DNA of 64,000 nucleotides. Origin: Vibrio galatheae. GTDB taxonomy: Bacteria; Pseudomonadota; Gammaproteobacteria; Enterobacterales; Vibrionaceae. Location of the stretch: positions 1 to 64,000 of the forward strand of contig NZ_JXXV01000026.1 of the NCBI RefSeq assembly GCF_000967545.1, read 5' to 3'. Positions 51,869 to 61,268 of this stretch are shown piece after piece; positions within the stretch are counted from its first letter, which is position 1, and every line of letters begins with the position of its first letter. The translations under genes were made by a program, and so were the position numbers. The notes beneath the pieces are model-generated. The model did no database searches, was not told the DNA's origin, and saw only the letters and a program-made list of their open reading frames with translations.

Positions 51869-52167
51869 GCTACCTCCTTGAGCGATCTATGTAGCTTTAT
51901 AAAACTAGTGCACATATGGATGAATGCCAGTATCAATATTGATTATTATCGGTTATTGGTGCTTAAGTGAGCATGTGTTCGAGTAAACGATGGTACCCAT
52001 CTATTCGTGCGCTGCCGCTTGCCTTAGAAATAATCTGGCAAAAACCGGTGCCAACACCTTGAAAAATCAAAAATTAAAAGCCAGAAACTGTGACTAAAAT
52101 ATAAATCTAGTTGCATTATTGTGTGGTATTTTTGAGCCTAAACTAATAACAACAAGTGACAACTAAG
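51869..52167. other. 299-bp intergenic region
   Basis: A mixed, mostly AT-rich spacer between the VOC gene and the zinc-ribbon gene, presumably with both promoters. I see no gene or strong hairpin in it. Confidence 0.5.
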
Positions 52168-52407
52168 ATGGCTATTCAATATTGCGAAAAGTGTGGCAAA
52201 GAGACCGAGCACAAAGAACTCATCAAACAGAAACCGTCAAAGTATGGCAAGAGTCGCAAGGAAAAATTCAAAGAATTTCTGTCGGGCTTTTTAGCGGGCG
52301 TAGCGGTTGGGCCGGCACTTGCGTCTATAGAACTGATTGATCGCTACGTAGTATGCCAAGAGTGCGGACATAAAAAGCTTGAAAATCATGGCGAAGAGTT
52401 TCAGTGA
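52168..52407 (+). CDS. Small zinc-ribbon protein
   Basis: A 79-residue protein of unknown function. It has an N-terminal Cys-Glu-Lys-Cys-Gly knuckle and a C-terminal Cys-Gln-Glu-Cys-Gly knuckle, with a charged linker and a short hydrophobic patch (Phe-Leu-Ala-Gly-Val-Ala-Val-Gly) in between. Two CxxC pairs suggest one zinc site. The ATG at 52168 is preferred over a GTG four codons earlier; neither has a strong SD. Followed by the ArfB gene 41 bp later. Confidence 0.65.
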   Translation: MAIQYCEKCGKETEHKELIKQKPSKYGKSRKEKFKEFLSGFLAGVAVGPALASIELIDRYVVCQECGHKKLENHGEEFQ

Positions 52408-52448
52408 GGTTAGAATAGAGTGTTCATTAATTAACTCGCTCTAACAGC

Positions 52449-52862
52449 ATGCTAAAAATCTCAAACACAGTCACGCTGCAATCGTGGGAAATTCAACTCA
52501 CGGCAATTCGTGCCCAAGGCGCTGGCGGACAAAACGTCAATAAAGTCTCCAGTGCCATTCATCTGCAGTTTGATATCAAGCACTCCAGTTTGCCGAGTGT
52601 ATATAAAGAGCGGTTGTTGGCATTAAGCGACTCCCGCATATCAAAAGACGGCGTGATTACAATTAAGGCGCAGCAGTTTCGGACTCAAGAGCAAAACAAA
52701 GAAGATGCACTTAATCGATTAGCCGAGCTGATTCAATCCGCGATGGTGGTGCAAAAGAAACGCCGTGCAACAAAACCCACTCGTGCCTCGAAAGAGCGGC
52801 GTTTAAAGAGCAAAAACATTAAGTCTCAAACTAAATCTCTCCGTGGCCGAATCTCCCATTAG
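52449..52862 (+). CDS. arfB: Alternative ribosome-rescue factor ArfB
   Basis: A 137-residue peptidyl-tRNA hydrolase with the release-factor GGQ loop (Gly-Ala-Gly-Gly-Gln-Asn-Val-Asn-Lys at about 25-33) and a basic, unstructured C-terminal tail rich in Lys/Arg that reads the empty mRNA channel, as in E. coli YaeJ. It frees stalled ribosomes on mRNAs without stop codons. Confidence 0.95.
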   Translation: MLKISNTVTLQSWEIQLTAIRAQGAGGQNVNKVSSAIHLQFDIKHSSLPSVYKERLLALSDSRISKDGVITIKAQQFRTQEQNKEDALNRLAELIQSAMVVQKKRRATKPTRASKERRLKSKNIKSQTKSLRGRISH

Positions 52863-52908
52863 TTTCAACGTCATGTAGAATAAGTTGAGGATGCTTAGGA
52901 TTTTGACC

Positions 52909-53523
52909 ATGACACACTTAGGGAAAAGTATTGTTGTCTTCGCCATATGCACGGCGAGTTTTTCGTCAGCTAAGCCTGTGGCTAACTGGAAGTTTGAGAG
53001 TGATGAGAATGGCATTACCATCTACTCTCGCGAGCACAGTGACGGTTTAGTCGAAATCAGAGCAAGAATGTTTGCCCCAACCAGCTATAACGCCTTTCTT
53101 GCGCTGCTCGAAGATACGGAAAACGTACCCAACTGGATAGATAACGTCAGCCACAGTCGTGTGATCAGAAAAATATCTGAGTCTGAAAATATCGTTTACA
53201 CCCAGTTTTCCGCACCTTGGCCAGCTAAAGACCGAGATATGGTCACTTATTCTCGCTATAAAATCGACGATATTGGCTTTACGCTCGACATTCAGGATGC
53301 GCCACCAGCCAGTTTACCCGAGCAAGAGGGCTACATTCGGATTACGGCAGTCAAAGCGACGTGGACACTGCAAAAACTTAACACAGGAAATACTTTGATT
53401 GAATACATTGCCTACGCAGATCCCGGTGGTGCTCTACCCGATTGGTTGGCCAATAAACTCGCCAAAGAGAGTGCACGTAACACGTTTGAAGGATTAAGAG
53501 CACAACTGCCCAACTATCAGTAG
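52909..53523 (+). CDS. START-domain (SRPBCC) lipid-binding-like protein, exported
   Basis: A 204-residue protein with a signal peptide ending near residue 21 (Ser-Phe-Ser-Ser-Ala) and a START-like domain (about 25-200) with Trp-Ile-Asp-Asn-Val near 75 and Ala-Lys-Asp-Arg-Asp-Met near 105. The ligand is unknown. The start at 52909 has AGGA nine bases upstream and gives a normal signal peptide; a TTG at 52885 is less likely. Confidence 0.8.
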   Translation: MTHLGKSIVVFAICTASFSSAKPVANWKFESDENGITIYSREHSDGLVEIRARMFAPTSYNAFLALLEDTENVPNWIDNVSHSRVIRKISESENIVYTQFSAPWPAKDRDMVTYSRYKIDDIGFTLDIQDAPPASLPEQEGYIRITAVKATWTLQKLNTGNTLIEYIAYADPGGALPDWLANKLAKESARNTFEGLRAQLPNYQ

Positions 53524-53568
53524 TTTTGCCAGCCAAACGCGAGGAAAGCGTATCTATCCTGCAATAAA

Positions 53569-53590
53569 AAGCCCAGCGACGGCTGGGCTT
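53569..53590 (-). terminator. Intrinsic terminator after glgB
   Basis: A 9-bp stem (AAGCCCAGC / GCTGGGCTT) with a GACG loop, followed on the minus strand by a T run; it is 10 bp past the glgB stop. Confidence 0.88.
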
Positions 53591-53599
53591 GTGTAAAGG

Positions 53600-55777
53600 T
53601 TAACTTAGCTTATAAAACACCGTTGCCAGTGGTGGCAATCTTAAGTGTATAGACTGTTCTAGCCCTTCACTTTCGACCGCTTCCGTCTTGACCGAATCAA
53701 ACACCTCAAACCCACTGCCGCTGTACTTCTCATCATCAGAATTGAGCAGCAACTGATAAGTGCCTTTGTGGGGTACACCGAGTCTAAACGATTCATGTGG
53801 TACTGGCGTGAAGTTGGTCACGACGAGAATGCGCTCACCACTGTCACTCAAACGCTCATGAGCCAAGATAGATGCTTCATCTGCATCTTGTAAGCGCCAC
53901 TCAAAGCCTCGCGGTTCACAATCAAGTTCATGCATCGCTTTTTCATTACGATATAGATGATTCAAGTCACGCGTTAGTGCTTGAACACCTTGGTGACGTT
54001 CAAAATCAAGCAAGAACCATTGCAGTTGATCATCGTGATTCCACTCTGCAGTTTGGCCGAATTCCGTGCCCATAAAATTAAGCTTCTTGCCCGGCTGAGC
54101 ATACATGTAGCCTAAATAAGCACGTAAGTTCGCCGTTTGTTGCCACTCATCACCCGGCATCTTATTGTGGATAGAGCCTTTGCCGTACACCACTTCGTCA
54201 TGAGAAAGTGACAACACGTAGTTTTCGCTGTGAGCATAAACCAACGGGAAAGTAACGGTATTGTGATGGTACTTACGATGCACAGGGTCTTGTTGGATGT
54301 AAGAGAGTGAATCGTGCATCCAGCCCATATTCCATTTAAAACCAAAGCCTAAACCGCCCATAAAGGTTGGCGCCGAGACACCAGGAAAAGCGGTTGACTC
54401 TTCAGCAATGGTCATCGCATTCGGGAAGTACTTGTACACTTCCTCATTCATCCATTTTAGGGTCGCGATTGCATCGTAGTTTTCATTGCCACCATCGATG
54501 TTAGGTACCCATTGATCGTGACTGCGCGAGTAATCGAGGTATAGCATTGAAGCAACAGCATCAACGCGGATACCATCAATATGGAACTGCTCGAACCAAT
54601 ACAGCGCATTCGAGACTAAGAAGCGACGAACGTGTTCACGACCAAGATCGTAAATATAGGAGTTCCAATCTTGGTGCCAGCCGCGACGTGGGTCCGGGTC
54701 ATGGAACAGTGGCGTACCATCAAAGTTGGCTAAGCCGTGGTCATCAGATGGGAAGTGCGCTGGCACCCAATCTAATACCACGCCAAGACCGGCTTGGTGG
54801 CATTGATCAACAAAATATTTAAAGTCATCAGGTGTACCGAAGCGGCTGGTGGGTGCAAACAGACCAACAGGCTGATAACCCCAAGAGCCGTAGAATGGGT
54901 GCTCTGATACTGGCATCAACTCAATATGCGTGTAGCCCATATCGACAAGGTAAGGAATTAGCTGCTCAGCCAACTCGCGGTAGTTGAGAAAATCACCGTT
55001 GGCCGCTCGTCGCCACGAACCCGCATGGAGTTCATAGAAAGAGAGTGCTTCTTTACGCTTTTCTGTCACTGCGCGGTTTTGCCACTGGCTATCTTGCCAC
55101 TGATAGCGGTTGTGATCATAAGTCACCGAGGCAAATGATGGGTACTGCTCAGCGTAAGCACCCCATGGATCCGCTTTGTGCGGTAAACCCTCGCCGTTCG
55201 GGCCTTTTAGCTCAAACTTGTACTGAGTGCCTTCAGCAAGATTCGGAATAAATATTCCCCAGATACCGTAGTCGAGACGTTGCATTGGGGTACGACGTCC
55301 ATCCCACTGGTTGAATTCGCCGACTAGGCTACAAGCCGATGCATGCGGTGCATAAACAAGGAATCGCGTTCCTGAGATCTGCTTACCACCTCGCTCAAGC
55401 GTAATAAACTGAGCGCCCATGTGCTTGTACATTTCTTTTGGTGTATGCAGATCGTCGTATTCAGCGTAAATGTTGTGATACTGATAAGGGTCATCAATCA
55501 GTTGTTCAGTGCCATTCCAATCCACGGCCAGCAAGTAATGAGTTAAGTGAAGATCTTGGAATTGCTTAAGGATAAAGCCCGATGCGTCTTCGCGATCTAG
55601 CTCTATACGCTCATGGTCAATCACTAACTCAACTTTATCTGCCCCCGGCATCCATACCCGCAGCGATCCGTGCTTTGGGTCAATAAACGGGCCGATAAAG
55701 GAAAATGGGTCAGCAAACGTAGCGTGTGAAAGTCGGTTATAACTCTGTGTCGCCTTATCTAACGTTGTTTTTTTCAA
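53600..55777 (-). CDS. glgB: 1,4-alpha-glucan branching enzyme
   Basis: A 725-residue glycogen branching enzyme: N-terminal CBM48 domains (about 1-220) and a GH13 catalytic domain with nucleophile Asp in Gly-Ile-Arg-Val-Asp-Ala-Val, acid Glu in Ile-Ala-Glu-Glu-Ser-Thr, and Leu-Ser-His-Asp-Glu-Val. It makes the alpha-1,6 branches. The start codon is TTG at 55777 after GAGAGGCAAC; no ATG suits. It is separated from malQ by a terminator, so it has its own promoter. Confidence 0.94.
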   Translation of the reverse strand: MKKTTLDKATQSYNRLSHATFADPFSFIGPFIDPKHGSLRVWMPGADKVELVIDHERIELDREDASGFILKQFQDLHLTHYLLAVDWNGTEQLIDDPYQYHNIYAEYDDLHTPKEMYKHMGAQFITLERGGKQISGTRFLVYAPHASACSLVGEFNQWDGRRTPMQRLDYGIWGIFIPNLAEGTQYKFELKGPNGEGLPHKADPWGAYAEQYPSFASVTYDHNRYQWQDSQWQNRAVTEKRKEALSFYELHAGSWRRAANGDFLNYRELAEQLIPYLVDMGYTHIELMPVSEHPFYGSWGYQPVGLFAPTSRFGTPDDFKYFVDQCHQAGLGVVLDWVPAHFPSDDHGLANFDGTPLFHDPDPRRGWHQDWNSYIYDLGREHVRRFLVSNALYWFEQFHIDGIRVDAVASMLYLDYSRSHDQWVPNIDGGNENYDAIATLKWMNEEVYKYFPNAMTIAEESTAFPGVSAPTFMGGLGFGFKWNMGWMHDSLSYIQQDPVHRKYHHNTVTFPLVYAHSENYVLSLSHDEVVYGKGSIHNKMPGDEWQQTANLRAYLGYMYAQPGKKLNFMGTEFGQTAEWNHDDQLQWFLLDFERHQGVQALTRDLNHLYRNEKAMHELDCEPRGFEWRLQDADEASILAHERLSDSGERILVVTNFTPVPHESFRLGVPHKGTYQLLLNSDDEKYSGSGFEVFDSVKTEAVESEGLEQSIHLRLPPLATVFYKLS

Positions 55778-55852
55778 GTTGCCTCTCTCCCTAACCTAAC
55801 TTTCAAATTCCGAAATGGTTCGGTTGTATTATTTACAGGTCTATGACCTAAA

Positions 55853-55874
55853 AAGCCCGCTAGGCAGCGGGCTT
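55853..55874 (-). terminator. Intrinsic terminator after malQ
   Basis: A 9-bp stem (AAGCCCGCT / AGCGGGCTT) with a 4-nt loop and a short T run on the minus strand, about 90 bp past the malQ stop and 75 bp before glgB. Confidence 0.85.
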
Positions 55875-55962
55875 AATTAGCGTTTTTGCAGTTTACCGAA
55901 TTCCGGCTCTACATAGAGTGATGTAACCGTAAATTTTCCATGTACCGCCTGTAACGAGTTCA

Positions 55963-58143
55963 CTATTTGCTTACTTTAGCTCTTACTTCGGTGAGCTTTT
56001 GAGCAATACGATTTACCCCTTCCTGAGCGAACACTTCATCAAGGTTCATCGACAGTTTACGTCGCCAGTTCGGATATTCGTTTACCGTGCCAGGAATGTT
56101 GACCGGTTTATCCATCTCTAGCCAATCTTCAAGCTGAACGCTCAGCAGCGTCGAAGCACCCGCGGCAACATGAAGCTGTAGCGCTTCGGCAAGGTACGAA
56201 TCCATAGGCACATATTGGGCATCGCGGCCAACACCTTCAGGTAGATAACCGTGCCATGCCACTGAATCTAGAATGCCTTGTTTACACTCTAGACGGTCAG
56301 CAAACAGACCTTTTAGCTGCTCAGGATCAGGATACAAACCTAACTCTTCGCCCAACTTAAGATCGTCACAGTGCCAGAAACCACGTAATGTTGGCATATC
56401 GTGGGTACACAGCGCCGACATTGACTGCGGTGCATAGTGAACTGGTGAGATAAAGCCACCGTCTTCTTCTGATGTTTCGAAGAAGAATACCTTGTACGAA
56501 TGCACACCTGCATCACGTAAGATATCAACGATTTCGTCGGGCACTGTGCCTAAATCTTCACCAATGACACTACACTGATGGCGATGTGACTCAAGCGCTA
56601 GAATTGCCAGCATATCTTCAACTGGGTAGTAGATGTACGCACCTTTGGTTGCGTTTTCACCTCTCGGAATCCACCACAAACGCAGTAAACCTAGCACGTG
56701 GTCAATACGCAAAGCGCCACAGTGCTTCATGTTCGCACGCAATAGCTTGATGTAGGCGTCGTAACTCGTCGCTTGAAGCACTTGAGGGTTTAATGGTGGC
56801 AGACCCCAGTTTTGACCTAGTGGGCCTAGGATATCTGGTGGCGCGCCAATGCTTGCGTCCATCACTAGGTTGCCGTTATCGGCCCAAGTTTCTGAACCTG
56901 AATCAGCAACGCCCACAGCTAAATCGCGGTATAGGCCAACCGACATGCCTTTCTCTTCAGCCAGAGCTTGAGCTTCTTTGATTTGTGTATCGGCGATCCA
57001 CTGCAAGTACATGTATAAGTGCACTTGGTCTTGGTTTTTCTCAATAAAACTTTGTACCGCGCTGTTGTCGAACTTGCGATACTCTTGCGGGAAAACAGGC
57101 CAACCCCAAACATTCGAATCTTCAGCATGCAATTTGGCATGCAGCGCATCAAATGCCGCCTGATGAACTAAGCTTTCACCGCCTTCTTCAACGAATGCCA
57201 AGAACGCTTGTGCACGCTCAGAGTTCTTTTCTAGATGGCGTTTCTTAAACTCAGCAAACAGCTGTGGCAGCACGCTCATTTTTAAGTTCGCGACTTCGGT
57301 GTAGTTCACCCAATGTGATTCACGTGCTTTTTGCAGACGCTGCTGGAACTCTGCACTGCCTACTTTTTGCTGAGCTTCAATGCTCAATGCAAACTCTGGT
57401 ACTGAACTCACATCGATATACATGATGTTCAACCAACGACGCGATGAAGGGCTATATGGACTTGCGCCCTCTGGGTTGGCTGGGAACAGTGAATGAATCG
57501 GGTTTAGACCAACAAAGTCGCCTCCGCGTGATGCAATATCTGCTACTAGCTGCTTCAGGTCACCAAAGTCACCGATACCCCAGTTATGTTGTGTACGTAG
57601 AGTGTAGAGCTGAACACTCGGGCCCCACATTTTTTTGCCATTGAGGATACCATCTTGTTTGAAACACGCTTGTGGTGTCACAATCAAGGTCATCTCATAA
57701 GGGGCTTTGCGACGCTTACGAGTGATAGTCAGCTTGTGGTAACCCCAAGCAATATCTCTCGGTAATGCAAACACTAAAGGGCCACCCTCTTTACGCTCAT
57801 CACGTACGATTTGCGACTGAAGATAGCCTTCAAGTACCTCTCCTTGTTCAGTGTCTAGACGCCAGCTGAACTCACTTTCGCGAGCGCTTGAACCGAGGTT
57901 CAGGGATACTTCCACTGGTTCACCGTCACGAACAACCAACACTGGATCCAACACATCTTTCTTGTGTTTTTTCTCAGCGGAAGCCAGAAGAGTCTCATCA
58001 TTTGTCGTGTCATAGCCTAAAGACGCAAGTAAGTGACGAATTGTTTCGTCTTCAACTTTGGCTTCATCTCCCCACGCGCTAACGTAGCTGTCGGCAATTC
58101 TCGCCATTTCAGCGACTTGTTTTAATGCGTTTTGTTGTTTCAT
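55963..58143 (-). CDS. malQ: 4-alpha-glucanotransferase (amylomaltase)
   Basis: A 726-residue GH77 enzyme that transfers glucan segments between maltodextrins. The nucleophile Asp is in Ala-Leu-Arg-Ile-Asp-His-Val-Leu-Gly, the acid Glu in Val-Ile-Gly-Glu-Asp-Leu-Gly-Thr-Val-Pro, and the third acid in Thr-His-Asp-Met-Pro-Thr. GGAGAGAGCG precedes the ATG. It follows malP, as in the malPQ operon. Confidence 0.95.
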   Translation of the reverse strand: MKQQNALKQVAEMARIADSYVSAWGDEAKVEDETIRHLLASLGYDTTNDETLLASAEKKHKKDVLDPVLVVRDGEPVEVSLNLGSSARESEFSWRLDTEQGEVLEGYLQSQIVRDERKEGGPLVFALPRDIAWGYHKLTITRKRRKAPYEMTLIVTPQACFKQDGILNGKKMWGPSVQLYTLRTQHNWGIGDFGDLKQLVADIASRGGDFVGLNPIHSLFPANPEGASPYSPSSRRWLNIMYIDVSSVPEFALSIEAQQKVGSAEFQQRLQKARESHWVNYTEVANLKMSVLPQLFAEFKKRHLEKNSERAQAFLAFVEEGGESLVHQAAFDALHAKLHAEDSNVWGWPVFPQEYRKFDNSAVQSFIEKNQDQVHLYMYLQWIADTQIKEAQALAEEKGMSVGLYRDLAVGVADSGSETWADNGNLVMDASIGAPPDILGPLGQNWGLPPLNPQVLQATSYDAYIKLLRANMKHCGALRIDHVLGLLRLWWIPRGENATKGAYIYYPVEDMLAILALESHRHQCSVIGEDLGTVPDEIVDILRDAGVHSYKVFFFETSEEDGGFISPVHYAPQSMSALCTHDMPTLRGFWHCDDLKLGEELGLYPDPEQLKGLFADRLECKQGILDSVAWHGYLPEGVGRDAQYVPMDSYLAEALQLHVAAGASTLLSVQLEDWLEMDKPVNIPGTVNEYPNWRRKLSMNLDEVFAQEGVNRIAQKLTEVRAKVSK

Positions 58144-58208
58144 CGCTCTCTCCGAAGGACTGCTAATACCTTCAAAATGTAGGGTTGTTAAATCATTATA
58201 AAGAGTAG

Positions 58209-58231
58209 AGCCAAGGCGAATCGCCTTGGCT
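58209..58231 (+). terminator. Plus-strand-oriented terminator between malP and malQ
   Basis: A 9-bp stem (AGCCAAGGC / GCCTTGGCT) with a GAATC loop and a run of T directly after it on the plus strand. The flanking genes are on the minus strand, where the hairpin is preceded by A and not followed by T. It would stop antisense transcription, or stabilise the malP end. Confidence 0.7.
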
Positions 58232-58245
58232 TTTTTTTATTTCAA

Positions 58246-60699
58246 TCAGCGCTTAACGGCTTCTAATTTCCAAATGTTGTTCACATAGTCTCTGATCGAG
58301 CGGTCAGAGGTGAACTTGCCGACTAGGGCGGTATTGAGAATCGCTTTCTGCGCCCAACCCGCTTGCTCTTGATACTGTTTACCCATATCTTCATGTGCTT
58401 GAACATACGAAGCAAAATCAGCCAAACATAGGTATGGGTCACCACCATCCAATAAGCTATCGTACGTCGCGCGTAGTAGACCTGGTTGACCTGGTGTGAA
58501 CTCATCAGTCAGCAGTAAGTCTAGCGACGCTTTTAGCAATGGATCGGCATGGTAGTAGTCGTAAGGGTTGTAACCTTGCGCCTTAACCGCTTGAACACCA
58601 TCAACGTCTAGACCAAAGATGTAGATGTTGTCATCACCAACCTCTTCACGAATCTCAACGTTTGCGCCATCCATAGTACCGATGGTCAACGCGCCGTTCA
58701 GAGCCATCTTCATGTTACCTGTACCAGACGCTTCTTTACCCGCTAGAGAGATCTGCTGTGACACATCAGCAGCTGGGATGATGATTTCCGCCATGCTAAC
58801 GCGGTAATCAGGGATAAATACCACTTTCAGTTTGTTGCCGATGCGTGGGTCATTGTTCACTTTCTCTGCCACCTTGTTGATTGCGAAGATGATCTCTTTC
58901 GCTAGGTGGTAGCCTGGTGCCGCTTTTGCAGCGAAGAAACATACGCGAGGCGTACACTCAAAACCAGGTTCATTAAGAATGCGGTGGTATAGAGACAAGA
59001 TATGCAGTAAATCTAGGTGCTGACGCTTGTACTCGTGTAGACGTTTGATTTGCACGTCGAAGATTGCATTAGTATCGAGTTCGATACCCATGTTGTCTTT
59101 GACCCATTTCGCCAAACGCTCTTTGTTCTGTTTCTTCACTGCCATGAATTCTTGTTGGAATTTCGCGTCAGTTGCAAACTTAGCAATACCTTCAAGCTGC
59201 TCTAATTTTGCTGGCCACTCACTACCGATCTTATCAGTAATCAATTGAGATAGACCTGGGTTACAGAATTTCAACCAGCGACGAGGAGTAATACCGTTAG
59301 TCACATTGGTCAGTTTACCTGGGAAGATTTCATTGAACTCAGGGAACAAGTCTTTCTTAACCAGCTCAGAGTGAAGTGCTGCTACGCCATTCACTTTGTA
59401 TGAGCCAATCACACAAAGGTTAGCCATGCGCACCATGCGATGGAAACCTTCTTGGATGATAGACAACTTAGCTTGTTTCTCACCGTCACCCGGCCACATC
59501 TTACGAACTTCTTGCAAGAAACGGTGGTTGATTTCAAAGATAATTTCCATGTGACGAGGAAGTAAACGCTGGATAAGCGATTCTGGCCAAGTTTCTAGTG
59601 CTTCTGGAAGTAGCGTATGGTTGGTGTAGGCGAATGTGTTCGCACTGATTTCCCACGCTTTATCCCAAGAAAGACCTTTCTCATCGATCAGAATGCGCAT
59701 TAGCTCTGGAATCGCAATAGTTGGGTGCGTATCGTTAAGCTGAATAGTTTCTTGCTTAGGCAAATCAGCCAGTGCAAAACCTGCATCTTCGTGACGACGT
59801 AAAATATCGCGTACCGAAGCCGCTGAGTGGAAGTACTGCTGCATTAGGCGCAGAGTCTTGCCTTTCTCGTGGTTGTCATTCGGGTAAAGAACTTTAGTAA
59901 TGTTACCGGCATCAATCAAAGCGTGTTGCGCTTCAAAGTAATCGCCGTTGTTGAAGCTCTCTAGCGAGAATGGCGCAATCGCCTGACATTCCCACAAACG
60001 TAGCGGATATACAGTGTTTGACTCGTAGCCGACAATAGGTAGATCCCAAGGCATCGCTCTTACTGACATACCCGGAACCCATTTACGCACTTCTTTGCCG
60101 TTTTCGTATGTCACTTCGACATGGCCATAGAAGCCAATTTCTTGTGCCAATTTCGGACGAGCCACTTCCCACGGATAACCTTCCACACCACGCCAAGCGT
60201 CTGGTGCTTCTTTTTGGCGGCCATCTTGGAATGATTGCTTAAACAGTCCGTATTCATAGTGCAGGCCGTAACCGACCGTCGGGAATTCTTGCGCAGCACA
60301 TGAATCCATAAAACACGCAGCCAAACGACCCAAACCACCGTTACCCAATGAAGGATCGCGCTCTTCTTCTAACAGGTCTGTTAGGTTTTGGCCTAACTCT
60401 GCCATCGCGTCAGTGATTTGATCATATAAACCTAAGCTGATCAGGTTGTTGCCTGTTAGGCGGCCAATCAAGAACTCTAGCGAGAGGTAGTTAACACTTT
60501 TGGCGTTTTTGATTTTTGGATCTTGCTCAGTTTTCAGCAGATCCAGCGTTGTGAGTTCAGCAAGCGCTTTACCCATAGCAAGATACCACTCACGAGGAGT
60601 CGCTGTTTCTTCAGTCTTAGCATACGTCGCTGAAAGGTGCATTTTCACATCAGCTTGAAATGTCGCTTTATCAAAATTTTTCTGTTGCGTAGGTTTCAT
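58246..60699 (-). CDS. malP: Maltodextrin phosphorylase
   Basis: An 817-residue GT35 phosphorylase that releases glucose 1-phosphate from maltodextrins. The PLP lysine is in Glu-Ala-Ser-Gly-Thr-Gly-Asn-Met-Lys-Met (near residue 565). The start at 60699 (Met-Lys-Pro-Thr-Gln) matches the family; an upstream frame adds 43 residues that run through the promoter and MalT-box-like sites. First gene of malPQ. Confidence 0.95.
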   Translation of the reverse strand: MKPTQQKNFDKATFQADVKMHLSATYAKTEETATPREWYLAMGKALAELTTLDLLKTEQDPKIKNAKSVNYLSLEFLIGRLTGNNLISLGLYDQITDAMAELGQNLTDLLEEERDPSLGNGGLGRLAACFMDSCAAQEFPTVGYGLHYEYGLFKQSFQDGRQKEAPDAWRGVEGYPWEVARPKLAQEIGFYGHVEVTYENGKEVRKWVPGMSVRAMPWDLPIVGYESNTVYPLRLWECQAIAPFSLESFNNGDYFEAQHALIDAGNITKVLYPNDNHEKGKTLRLMQQYFHSAASVRDILRRHEDAGFALADLPKQETIQLNDTHPTIAIPELMRILIDEKGLSWDKAWEISANTFAYTNHTLLPEALETWPESLIQRLLPRHMEIIFEINHRFLQEVRKMWPGDGEKQAKLSIIQEGFHRMVRMANLCVIGSYKVNGVAALHSELVKKDLFPEFNEIFPGKLTNVTNGITPRRWLKFCNPGLSQLITDKIGSEWPAKLEQLEGIAKFATDAKFQQEFMAVKKQNKERLAKWVKDNMGIELDTNAIFDVQIKRLHEYKRQHLDLLHILSLYHRILNEPGFECTPRVCFFAAKAAPGYHLAKEIIFAINKVAEKVNNDPRIGNKLKVVFIPDYRVSMAEIIIPAADVSQQISLAGKEASGTGNMKMALNGALTIGTMDGANVEIREEVGDDNIYIFGLDVDGVQAVKAQGYNPYDYYHADPLLKASLDLLLTDEFTPGQPGLLRATYDSLLDGGDPYLCLADFASYVQAHEDMGKQYQEQAGWAQKAILNTALVGKFTSDRSIRDYVNNIWKLEAVKR

Positions 60700-60766
60700 T
60701 AGAGAAATCTCACTTATTGGTTCAAATCCATCTGTGCCATATCGTGCATTGGCATGAACAGCAAAA

Positions 60767-60776
60767 CATCCTCCTA
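60767..60776 (-). promoter_or_regulatory. MalT-box-like site (malP-proximal)
   Basis: On the minus strand this reads TAGGAGGATG, 7 of 10 to the E. coli MalT consensus GGGGA(T/G)GAGG, 68 bp before malP. It is opposed to the second box at 60791. Confidence 0.5.
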
Positions 60777-60790
60777 ACCACACCGCATTT

Positions 60791-60800
60791 TGGGAGGAGG
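60791..60800 (+). promoter_or_regulatory. MalT-box-like site (distal)
   Basis: TGGGAGGAGG fits the MalT consensus GGGGA(T/G)GAGG at 9 of 10 positions. With the malP-proximal box it forms an inverted pair upstream of malP. Confidence 0.6.
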
Positions 60801-61059
60801 GCATAGGGCGTAGAGGGCGTAATGCCAAGGGCTCAGTGATCTAACTCTCATTTAAATTCGACATCACCCGCACTCGGTTGATAGGGATCACACCATCAAC
60901 TTAATTACCTTATAACTGATGTATTAAAGATATGTGTTTTCGGATACAAACAATTGAACAATATGCATACTCGATCACAATAAGAATGACTATAATATGA
61001 AAATTGCACACCTTTTGGTGCAATCATTCGCTCATATGAGTCTACAAACCCGACCATTA

Positions 61060-61075
61060 AGTGACACTCGTCACA
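61060..61075. promoter_or_regulatory. CRP-like site upstream of malT
   Basis: AGTGA-N6-TCACA, 9 of 10 to the CRP consensus TGTGA-N6-TCACA, about 194 bp before malT. E. coli malT is also activated by CRP. Confidence 0.7.
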
Positions 61076-61268
61076 CAATTGGGGCGTAGTTGGTATCAAA
61101 ATGTGAAATGCGCGAAAAACCGGCCGTTGATCAATAACTGCGGGCTTAATTCTCAAGTAACATCCTTGCCAATAAGCTTAATAGAACAATATATGCACAG
61201 CTGCATCCGGTTTAATTGGATGCACATCGTCCTATGATCCAATAGGCCATAGCATAGGGATTAAAAAC

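Larger units (their letters stand above)
60700..61268. promoter_or_regulatory. malP-malT divergent regulatory region
   Basis: A 569-bp region without a credible gene. It contains MalT-box-like elements near malP (60767-60801) and a CRP-like site (61060-61075) on the malT side, both listed separately. An 83-codon frame at 60905-61156 has no support. Confidence 0.75.

Noticed and set aside
60700-60828. N-terminal extension of malP
   Set aside because: The extra 43 codons cover the MalT-box-like region and are not part of the phosphorylase family; the internal ATG fits.
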